DNA of 64,000 bases, from assembly GCA_964036045.1 (NCBI GenBank), contig OZ038401.1, positions 32,912,397-32,976,396 on the forward strand, written 5' to 3'. The position numbers and the translations under genes were made by a program. Source of the DNA: Eutreptiella sp. 'Long Island Sound 2002' (Eukaryota > Euglenozoa > Euglenophyceae > Eutreptiales > Eutreptiaceae). The notes beneath the pieces were generated by a model that was given only the letters and a program-made list of their open reading frames with translations, did not search any database and was not told where the DNA came from. This document shows, in pieces, positions 35,871-47,100 of this stretch; positions within the stretch are counted from its first letter, which is position 1; every line of letters starts with the position of its first letter.

Positions 35871-38115
35871 CCGAAAAAAACACCCTCATCCACTTAAAAA
35901 TGCCAAGGTTGGTATCCACAGTCTTGCAGCCTCTTATTCGAGGCCGGTGTAGGAAGGACAAGCTACTGCGGCTGGAACCGACCCGTGCCTGCAACTTTGG
36001 GTCATGGGGCTCACTATGCTTCGTGTCAGCTTCCGCCAACTAAGCCCCACTTACAAAGAAGGTGTGCGATTGCTGAAAGACAGGGGGTACAACTTGCTGC
36101 TGGGGGTGAGACATGACGGTGTGCAATTGATGCAGCACGACCTTTCTTATTGTGTGGGGGGGAAGCTTGTTCCTGGTGAGTCGGCCCTGAGAACGTGCCA
36201 ACTCGGTTGCGGGTCCCAGTTAGCTTATCCTGGATCCTGAGAACTGCAACCCCGGGTCGCACCCACAAGAAAAACAAAAAAACAGACAAATGCCTGCACA
36301 CGTTTTCAGTACGAGATGGTGGATGGGGATGGTGCGCACACCCCGAGCTATCCCTCCACTCGGCGGCTGATGGCGTGGTCGCCGTCCGACCGATGCCGTT
36401 TGCAAACAATCCAAAACCGTCCGCAAGTTGGTGTTACGCGCAGTGTACTGCAAAGCCACAGTGCTTCGGCTGTGCTGCAAATAGTCAGTGGCGTGGGCTT
36501 TCGGGGTTGCCAAGGCTCTGCCTATGTTTGGTTTCGAAAGGCTCTTGCAGTGCCGGCAGTGCCGCAATCTGCAAACAGACGAGGCATCGAGACGGCTGAG
36601 CCCGTTGTCCTGCCTTGCCGAAGGGCAGGTCGGGGGTCCCAGCTGGTCAATGGTAAGAGGGGGGGTGGGGTCCATAAAGGCTGAGGGTTGGGGGGGTGCA
36701 ACATTGGCTTCTCCCAAAATGCAAAGCAAGACAGGGGTGGTGCGTGACCAGTGCTACTCAGGGCCGTGTACTTACAAGTGCCGATAGCGGTGCAGATGCA
36801 GCAGCATGAAGGAGCCCTGTGGGGGTGCTGCGGCTGCATCACATCGGCGCGTCTCCTATTCACCGGGTCACAGCTCGTGGCTGGGGGCATGACTCGTCCA
36901 TTACAACAGGTAACACATCCCTGAGGCGCATGGGGCGTATGGCCAAGTTGCGCAGAAGGCGTACTCTTGCTGAAATACTGGAGGCAACTTGGGTCCGGAG
37001 GCGAGCCATGACTGTGTGCAAGGGATGCAGCACTCTTATATTCTCATACTCTTATATTGCATGACACGACCCTCTCAGCGGAGAGTGAAAGAGCGGTTCA
37101 TGTATATTTACAGCAGAGGGACACCGTCTGCATCATATTGATGCTGATGAATCTCTCGAAGCCCTTGATACCCATGCGGCGGCTGGGGGAATGAAATCAG
37201 CAAGACACAGTGAGTGGAACTGTGTGGGAGAATGGGGGCTGCAAGGCATGAGCTCCATCACCGGCCTGGCCTGGTGATTCTCGTGACTGGGTTCCCTGCG
37301 CGGCAGGGGCACCTATTCCAGCCTGCGAGGGCGACGAAGCAGAGCAGATCCCCATCTTGTCTGCTTGCGTCTCGACCCACCTGTGCTTCTTGACACCCTC
37401 GAGGGGGGGGGGGGGCGGGGTTGAGATGATTTACCCACGAATCCCGAAGCCCCTGGCAGAGCGGTCCAGAAGGCGAAAGAAAAAAGGTCCAACCCACCCA
37501 CCCGCCCCTTCATCCCGCCCGCTGTGCAGACCAGATAACGGTTTTGTAACCCCCCCTTCCCTCGGGGGATGGGCCGCTCGTGCCGTGCTGCTCGCCACAG
37601 ATAATGGCACCCCTGATCCTTCTGACATGGAGCGAGGGTGTGAAGCGGGTGACGATGGCAACCCCCCGATACGGAGCATGCGGGGGGGGCGGGGATTGGC
37701 CCCCGACTCGGACTCAATAGAGACGGACCAGGCTCCTCCCTGCGACCTGGGCAGTCGATACCCAGACACACCCTGTGGCTCTGCCCGGGTCCGTTCGGGT
37801 GAAGACCATGCGCTGCATGGCCCGCCTGGGCCATGGAATTGGAAGGTTGTTGAGGGTTGTTTAAGGTGGGGTTTTACCGGTTTGAAGGTTTGCAGCTTTC
37901 CGTGTCCGGGTCTGCGCGGACTCAGCTTGACTTCTGCCCGGTTACTGGGGAGCAGCCTGAGACGGACGGATCCCAAGAAGGAACACGGACGCAACGGTCA
38001 AAGGGAACGCTGGACAATGGCGGCAGCCCGAGGGTAGGCGGCCGAAGTCAACCGACGGCAGTCAGAGACCAACCACCGACGGTTGCAAAGAACCAACCGC
38101 CTCCAACGGGAAGTA

Positions 38116-41100
38116 TCATTTGGCCATAAACCACGCCTTCCGCGCACGCACCGGCGGCGTTCGCAACAGCGTAAAGAGCTTGCAGCCGGCGACCATGGCA
38201 GCGTCCACGTGCACCCACGACGTATTTGCCTCTTCGTTCTCACCTCCGACCTCCAGCGACCGCCGGAACGCGGCAACGGACGCCTGGACGGCGGGCAGAC
38301 ACGGGGCGTCGTCGCCGGTGGTGGGCTGGAGCCAAAAGTGCTCTTCTGCTTCCGGAGCTGTTAGCCGGGCCTTGGGGTCCGTAACCAGAAGTCCGCGGAG
38401 GAAGTCACGACCGGGATCCGACAGCGTGCAGGCCTTCGGGAAGGACCAGTCGCCGGCCACAACTGCGCCCAAAATGGCTTTGACGTTTGGTGCCTGGATT
38501 AAAGGTATCCCAGGTTGTGCACATGGGGGGATGCCACAGAGCACAGCAGACCACTACACTACATTGCACAACACACACTACACAGCACAGCACAGCACAG
38601 CACAGCACAGCACAGCACAGCTCTCAATGAGCCATTTGGTGAAGGTTTGTGAAGTTGGGATGTGTAGGATATTGCCCCCTGGATCAAGAAATCAAGTTTT
38701 CATGCATGAGACCCAGGTCTGCCATGTGCATTTCCCTTGAACTAGGTCAAACACTCGTCGTATCAGGGGACATGGATGATGACAATCATGTCCTCAGAAT
38801 AAAAATTAGCCTCTTGTTGTGCCCACATGAACCCGTTTTTTGAAATGTTCGTGATGATAGACAGTCCAGCTTTTCAGCTTCACTTGATTTGAAATCCCAA
38901 CATACTTGCAAGCCTGACCTTTTGATTTTGGCACAAAGAGCACGATAGAGGCATAGGTACAGGTTGTAGCCGCAGTTGAAATACAGGTCCGTAGATCAGC
39001 GCTGTTGTTCCGTGGGACTTGCCCTACCCAGGGATAAGGGCAAATGGGCTGAGCCTGAAACATTCAGCTACATGGACATGGAACCTTTTTAGTGTCTAGG
39101 GTGGACCTACCAGGTTTAGCAGCAGCAGCAGCAGCAAGCAGCAAGCAGCAAGCAGCAAGCAAGCAAGCAGCAGCACGCGCGAAATGGCTAAAAAATCAGA
39201 ACTCCGTCGTGGTGCTTCGGATTCGGGTGAAATTTTGGTGCATGGTACCTATGGATGTGAAGTACAATCACACAAAATTTGAGCAAGAAACTCAACGGTG
39301 GCGGCCGGGAACGGGATTCGCAAGTGGCGGACCTCAGTTTCAAAAACTGCAGTTTAGGGCCAAAAACAGCCATTTTTGGGCCAAAAAAGCCCTTGAACAC
39401 ATTCAAAACGGCCAAACGAAGGGAAACGGTGGGTACACTCCATGTGCAGCTTGACTTCCCCGTGTCAACGAGCCCTTTGCGGCCCTCTAACTCCATGATA
39501 TGTCCCGGAAACGGCCCAAAAAGGCCCCCAAAAGCTCCAAATGCCGACAGCCACAAACCAAGAATAGGCCATATCTTTGGCTACATGGCTCAAAATGCGA
39601 TTCCGAGGGCACCTACTCCACCCGCAACCCCCCACTTTTTGTGGTTTCCACCCCTCAGAATTGCCCAAACGGATGCCTAGACCCCAATGCCTAGGCCCAC
39701 TAGGCTGCGGCAAGCTGCAAGCCCAAACCCAAACAGGTGGGTGCCCAAATGGGTCAACAGGGTCTAGTAGGGGCAAAAAGATGACTTTTCTCAAAAATGA
39801 TCCTACACCATGTGCGACGCTAAAACAAGTGGTTTTGGACCGTTTTGAGCTTGTGGTGGCCCATTTTGGTCCTCCGAAAATCCCACAATGCCTTGAAAAT
39901 GGGCTGTTTTGGGACCAAAAATGGGTCAAAAATGGGTCAAAAACCCATTTTTCCAAACCTCATCCTAGACCATTTGGGGTGCACAAACGGGTGAAATGAG
40001 CCCATTTTGAGCCCGTTTTGGGGCATTTTGGCCCCTCAGAAGTCCAAAAAGCCTTGAAAGTGGGCCCTGTGGTGATGGGGTTCACTTGCAAGCTGATTTC
40101 ACTTTGTCAAGAGCCAACAATGTGTGAATCATTATGGATGTCCCCCACCAGTCATAGCTAATGTTCCCTCCCCCACCAGCTCGGTCCCAATATTCAGTCT
40201 TGATAGGGTTAGCCCTAGGGTTAGGGTTAGGGTTAGCCCTAGGGTTAGGGTTAGGGCTAGGGCTAGGGTTAGGGTCAGGGCTAGGGTTGTGGTTGCTGTT
40301 AGGGCCTGCAGCCCTCCTGTAGCCCTCCTTCAGGTCAAAAATTTTCTTGTTGTTTTAACACAAATATGAATTCTATACAAAATTTTGAGTATTTTGAGTA
40401 TAAACACATAGTATAAAAAAAAAATTGGCGCCTTTGGCGCCAGAGAGTTTTCTCTAGAGACGCTTGTTGGTGGCCGACCCGGCACCACTATCTTTCAAAA
40501 CCCGGGGGGGGGGGGGGGGGGGGGGGGGGCTGGGGGGGGTCGCATACAAGGACCGGGCCCGGCCGCCCCCCCGTGGGGGAAACATGGTTGTGTTGTCAAG
40601 TTCCATTCCAGCGAAAGTGAGCAAAATGTCCTGCCATGAGTGCAAGGGATACAAGTGGCAGTGCCCCACAACACAGTCACCCACACAACAACACAATGAG
40701 CCGCAGCGAAAAGTTTGGGTTGACCAAGTGACGCCCCCCCCCCCCCCCTGGGAACGACAAGGGATGGGGAACGACAACGGGGGGGTATTAACACAAATGC
40801 AACAGCATGAATCGACTTTGGAATTAAAATGGCGTCGATTCAGGCAATGATCAAATCACTAAAAAGCACACAAGAGGAATCATATGGCAGTGACTGACGA
40901 TGAACAAATGCACCAGCGACAACGTAGCACGACACGACACGACACGACACGACACAACAGTACACAGGACAGCAAATCACAACACAACACAGTCGACACA
41001 CGGACGCCGCACCACGCCCCTCTATGAGCAGAGGATAGAGGATAGAATGTTCCGCCTGGGCATATAGCACTGGGTACGTCTAAATCCCTCTGAGCTTTTG

Positions 41101-44100
41101 GGACAGGATGATTTGTTGCTGTCACCATTGGGGTCATTGGAACCAGTGCAGCATGCACCATCAGGTCAGCTGGAGTAATCCGTGCCCATTGCATGGCTGT
41201 GTGCAAGAGACAAGCTTTCAACGGACGACAGGCTGCCCCAACCGCTGCCGCATGTGCGAGGGGTATTCTGACTACTTGGGTGGGCAGCAGCCATTGTTGT
41301 GACTCTGGGCCACACATCAATGTGCATCTCCGCTGTGTTCATCTGGTCCAGGAATCCGCACTGTGCTTTTCTGGGGTCCATATGAAGCGTCATATGGCCG
41401 TTCGGGTATTTCACCCCATCTTTGAGGGGTGCGAATACACCTGGGGTTCTACCTTCCCTCCCATCCCCGCCAACCCTCCGCCTCTTGCGTATGCGCTCTG
41501 AACTCCGACCGTTCCTGCCCAAACCTTGAATACGGGCCAGGGGGTTGCTTTGTGCCATTGGCCGGGGGGGGGTTGCCATAAAGGCTGAGTGAGCGTGCCC
41601 CGGGTACTACTTCCGGCTGTACTGCATCTCAAAACATTCGCTGACGTGTTGTGTTTCCATTATTCCAGATACATATTGCGATATATTGAGCTGGCAAATC
41701 AAAAAGATAACTTGCTGAAAATGACAACGCTGTGACGGCTACCCACTGCACCCGGATTACCGGTAGCTACAAGTCAGAGCGTCAGCTGCTATCCTGACGT
41801 CAGCCTGCTCCAGGATTCGATTCTACGGCTGCCCCCCAGGGAATAGGTGCACAACCATTGTGCTGCAAAGGTCACTGCTCAGGTTCACCAGCAAGGTTTG
41901 CAAACACACAAATACATCTCGCGCATGTGAATACAAAGAATTCAAGATTGTTCAGAAATTCAGCCGTGTTCCACTGCCGCATATCTTCGTCCGGTAGCCA
42001 GAGCTTTCTTCTGGGTCGTAGATCTCTGCACAGTTTCACATGCCTAGCAGCTGTCCTTCTGCTCACAAGTGCTGCTGCTGCCCCTTGGCGTCCCTCCCAT
42101 GCCGGCGCTGGATTGCTTCACATTCAGTAGTCCCATGACCATGAGGTTTGGAAGGTACTCACCACCACCGATGTGCGAAACGTGACACAGGGCCAGGGCG
42201 TTCCGGTTCACCAAGTGTCACCCATCAGTGGTGCGCAGCATGCTCAGGCATTTTGGTGTTGGTTGTTTTCCCGTTCGTGCGGTTTGCTGGGCCGGGCCGA
42301 GCCAGCGGCGGGGGTGGATGTTGGCGCGTGACTTGCTGCTGAAGGGTACCATAGGCCGCCGAAAAATTCTATTGCCTTCGGCAAGGCACCTCGAAGAGGG
42401 GAGAGGGATGACCATTCTTGAGCTGCCGAGGCTGGAAAACTGCATAAGCAGGTTGTGCCCCAGCCCCCTTGGGAGCCCCCCCCCCCCCCCCAACACACAC
42501 ACCAAAATAGGGTGAAAAACACATAAAGAGGGGCTAAAACATGCGTTACATAGAATATTTGATCATTTTGGATGGTCAGAATATCCAAAAAAAATAGTTT
42601 CAGAAATTTCCATTTTTGAGCTGCCGAAGGTAGAAAACTGCACGAGCAAGTTATGCCCTAGACTCCTTGGGAGCCCCCCCCCCCCCCCAAACACCCAAAT
42701 AGGGTGAAAAACACATAAAGAGGGGCTAAAACATGCTTTACATAGGATATTTGATCATTTTGGATGGTCAAAGTATCAAAAACAAAACAGTTCCGGAAAA
42801 TTCCATTTTTGAGCTGCCGAGGGTGGAAAACTGCATAAGCAAGTTATGCTCTAGACCCCTTGGGAGCCCCCCCCCCCCCTCAAACACCCAAATAGGGTGA
42901 AAAACACATAAAGAGGGGCTAAAACATGCTTTACATAGGATATTTGATCATTTTGGATGGTCAAAGTACAAAAAAAAAGTTCCAGAAAATTCCATTTTTG
43001 AGCTGCCGAGGGTGGAAAACTGCATAAGCAAGTTATGCTCTAGACCCCTTGGGAGCCCCCCCCCCCCCCAAACACCCAAATAGGGTGAAAAACACATAAA
43101 GAGGGGCTAAAACATGCGTTACATAGCATAACTTCATCATTGTAAGTGGTCACAATATCAAAAAAACGTTCTGCAAAATTTTCCATTTTTGACTTGTAGA
43201 GGGTGGAAAACTGCTCAAGCAGTTCGTGCACACACCAAATGCCATTGAACCACCTACAAACAGCAATTTTGAAGCTTTTGGGGGGCCCATGGCGCGGGAT
43301 AGATGGGCCCCGTGGCCACTACGTGGGTCCCCATGGGTGCTCAAGTACCCGTATTGTCACAAAATGATCACCCAAACCCATCCTAGGGGCAACAAAAGGG
43401 TTTCGAAAAAAGTGGAAATGTGAAAAACTTTCGAGTGTCACTAAACAGCCTACACAACAGCAATTTTGGGGCTTTCGGAGGGCCCATGGCACGGGCTACA
43501 TAGGCCTAGCAGCCACTACGTGGGTCCCCATGGGTGCTCAAGTACCCGTATTGTCACCAAATGATCACCCAAACTCATCCTAGGGGCAACGGAAGGGTTT
43601 CATGAAAAATCGAATTTCAAAAAACTTTCACGTGCCACGAAATAGCCTACCCAGCGTGAAAACTGCCAAGTCCTCACTGGCAAGGGGCCATATGGGGGGG
43701 GGGGGCGACTGGGGGTACCTGGAGTTGGGACCCGGGACCCCCGCCATGGGTTAGGGGGTCCATATACAAGAAAAAAATTCTTCAGGACCCAGGTCCAAAT
43801 CCACACACAGCGGCCACAATAACCAAAGAAGTTTTGACCCCCCCCACCCCAAAAAAGGGGTACCCAGGTGCAGGGGGGGGGGGGTACGGGGGTCAAAATC
43901 CAAAAAATCATTGCGGGATCATTTTTGGTCCTAAAATGATGATTTTACAAGGGGTTAGACGTCAGAAACAATACATCGGGGTATGCTACGCGAACGACCC
44001 CAAAACAGGGGGGTATACGACGCTCGCGCCTGTGCTTGATCTAACAACCTCTCTTTGAGGTGATTTCATTCGAAGGGGGGGATGGGGCGTCCTCTTCTTG

Positions 44101-47100
44101 GGCGTAGGGCGGCCATTCTTCACTGCCATCAAAGAAATCCCTGCCATCAAAGAAATCCCTGCCATCAAAGAAATCCCTGCCATCAAAGAAATCGCGACCA
44201 CTTGCACCTTGCAAACCTGAAATGGAGGAGTGCCAACCAGCATCAGGTACGCCAGCACCCCCACGGACCACAGGTCGCACGATCGGCCGTACGGTGGTCC
44301 ATTTTTGTAATATCCGCTCCGAACTGCCTCCGGCGCGACGAAGTAGGGCGTCCCGCAGCAGCGCGTCAGGTCGTCCTGTGCCCCGACAAACCCGGCGAAC
44401 CCGAAGTCCGCGATCTTGACGGTTGGGATCGCGGTGGGACTGCCGGGGGCGGCTGCGGCGCCGCGCCACGAGTGCTGCAGGAGGATGTTTTCGGGCTTGA
44501 GGTCGCGGTGAACCACGCGGCGCTCGTGCATGTAGGACACCGCAGACAGGATGCCCCGCAGGAGCTGCGCCGCGATCGCCTCAGAGTAGCGGATGGGGCC
44601 CGTGACCTGCAGATGGCAACAAAGTCTTGGGGACTTGGTTCAGGGGTATCCCAATGGGTTGTAGACAGCATGCAGTGGACGGCACAAATCATTGCCCAGC
44701 ACAGGATGTTGCACGGATGCTTCGACAGCAGGCCCACCTGCATTCACGCAATGGTGGACATCAAGAACCCTCCCCATGTCAACAAAAAAGGCAGTGTGGT
44801 ACACAGCGCACTGATAAAATTGTGGGTCACCGTGTAATGTGTTGTGCCCCAGAAGCTTTGCAATGGGACATCCAGTCTCAATCGCAAACCCATTCGGGTG
44901 TGCATACGACAACGTGGACCCCACACCTACACTTGCCCCCCCAGCCCCCCCCTTCCGCTGCAATATGACCCGCCCTGTGGAAGTGGACCGTGACACTGTA
45001 ACCCACTGGTAGTGTGGCTTAGACAAGTACCTTGGCCATAAGCTGATGAGGGTTGTCACTCTGGAACCACCCCAGCATTGTCCAGAGCACTTTCACTCCA
45101 TCCCGTGACTCTGTACCATGACTCTATACCACGACTCGCTACCAAATGCAAAACCAGCAGGTGTCGCTGGTACTTTAGCCTATGTTTTGATAGAATTTGG
45201 TGCAAATCAGGGACTGGTTCGCCCGATTGACCCGATTTCGCCACCCCCCCCCCCCCTCTGAGAAGATGGGCTGTGTTCGTTCAACCGAGGCTTGTGGTGT
45301 TTTTAGGTACAGCGGGTGTGGCTGCAAGCACCATCTCGAATGCAGTGAACAGGCCCACAACTGCGAACAAACTTGCAGCCGTCACTCAAACCTCCCGTCC
45401 CCCTGTCTTGGCAGACATCCCCAGGGTCCCGAGCCCCACCATCCCAAGACTGTAGCCTCGGTTTCCTTCCGCTGCTCAGACACCGCAAGGGTTTCTAGTC
45501 CAGTCAGCACAGTGGAGCAACAGAGGTCACACAGTGCATGGCAATATGGACATCCAGTTGGAGATCTCAGCTGCGTTGGCTTCTGCTTGAATACAGGGCT
45601 GCTGATGGCATGGACAGAGCCCCCCCCCTCTTCCCATGGGCACAGGCCAACCCGCGTTTTTGGCTGGAGCTGAAGGCAGAAGAGGGGGGGTCCTTAAGGA
45701 GGGCCGTGGATCATTAACACAAACATCAGTGCGTGGAGCAGGTATGTTCGACGGTTCATGATGAAGGACTCCATCCCCGCATCACATCTACTATCCGCGG
45801 GCACTGCCATGCCCCGTGCACACACGTTCCGGAGGTCAGCCTACGTGACTTAAACGTTGGAGGCTCTGTGCTGAGCGAGAGTGCTGATGGCTCTGAGCTG
45901 TCCTTGAGGAGGGGGAGGTCCTTGTGTGAGCAGCAACCATTCCCACTCATCCCTGGGGATGGGCCTCAAAAGGTCAAGTGTGCGAGGGGCGGCAAGAATT
46001 TGGGGTTGGCCAACAAACTGCATCACGTCATTTTTTCATTAAAACAGAATATAAAAAGTCGGACCGTCCCGTAGCAAGCTCATTGTTTGGGCACACAATT
46101 GGATGGCATTTGAAAGGCAACGTACGGCGGTTGGAAGGTAACCTACAGTAGTTGAACTGGTTGAGCAGGCCCGCGGGGATACGAAAAAAGCAGGATAATT
46201 GCAGACAAGTGCGAACAAAACAAAGATGACTCCCCGAAGTGCACTGCCATGCATCATCGTATATTACTGTGGATTCTAAAAAGGTAAACTCCATAAGCCC
46301 AGGCCTCAGCGATCCCGAGGGGTACTCATACCTGAAAATCCAAGCACCATCCCCACCGAAGACCTGAGAACTCTTTCCCTTTGGCTCATCAGACTGCCAA
46401 CATGTCAATTGGAATATTTGCAACTGTCAAACAGCGAGAGCCCCGAAAAAAATGTGAACGCAATGTCAAGGCCAGGTCCCTGCTAACCAGGGCGGTCCTT
46501 AACGAAAAAAAAAAGTGTTCCGTTACACAGTTTTCCCAAAAAAGCCCGCGGGCACTCCATGTGTTCAACCATGGTTGGTGGCGATTGGTGGTTGGCAGTT
46601 GGCAACTGGCGGTTGGTAGCGGTTGGTGATTGGTGATTGCTGGTTGGTAGCGGTTGGTAGTGGTTGGCGGTTGGCGGTTGGTCGCCGCTGGCGGTTGGCG
46701 GCGGTTGGTGGCTGGCGGTTGGTGGGTGGCGGTTGGCGGCGGTTGGCGGGTGGTCGGAGTTGGCGGTTGGCGGTTGGTGGTCCCTTGGGGTGGTCCTTAA
46801 GGGCGTTCCTTGACAAAAAAAAATCTGGTTCCTTAAAGACCGCCCTGCTGCTAACAACTTTGGCGACATGTGTATGTGAACAGTTTTGCCCTCACATGTG
46901 CTTCCACATAAGGGATATTTCCACACTCCCCCCCAGTCCCCATTCTCCCTTGGAAATTTCCCAGCACGGCCCCCTCCCCCTCTGGTAGGACCAAACAAAC
47001 ACACTTTTGTGGGGATCCAGACTGCAACTTGCCCATTTTTTTCAACACAACAGCACCCAAACCATGCCAATTGTGTCCCTTCGCCCCCCATTTTACTTAA

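Larger units (their letters stand above)
29769..38115. other. Intergenic region without a recognised gene
   Basis: Apart from a decayed family copy at 31245-31560, no domain-bearing frame was recognised. The 259-codon plus frame at 31569-32348 and GC-rich frames at 36195-36890 and 37313-38037 have no family signature and conflict with open antisense frames. Features include a 12-nt C run at about 31009, a TG run at 34727-34753, a GGAAAAAATTTT-type repeat at 35816-35870 and an 11-nt G run at about 37406. Degenerate GGTTGG-type repeats lie at 35460-35560 and 38025-38110. Confidence 0.4.
38494..44216 (-). other. Kinase intron 2, 5.7 kb, rich in satellites
   Basis: No exon-like sequence was recognised. 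It holds CACAG, CAG/AGCAAGC and ACGAC microsatellites, an A/T-C block (39300-40080) with repeated CCCATTTTGG, telomere-like repeats (40205-40288), a hairpin (40426-40442), a 26-nt G run (40504-40529), a poly-C-bearing satellite (42420-43215), a 197-bp doublet (43250-43655) and an 18-bp repeat at its 5' end (44125-44196). Confidence 0.7.

Noticed and set aside
37357-38037. 226-codon plus frame near the kinase 3' end
   Set aside because: Overlapping minus frames are equally open and composition is low-complexity; no family features.
40124-40369. Arg/Val repeat protein
   Set aside because: Translation of the telomere-like repeats.
42420-43215. CRISPR-like array
   Set aside because: Units are about 193 bp, tandem, without unique spacers; this is satellite DNA in a eukaryotic intron.
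38494-44216. Chromosome end at the TTAGGG repeats
   Set aside because: The repeats are short, degenerate and bounded on both sides by kinase exons.
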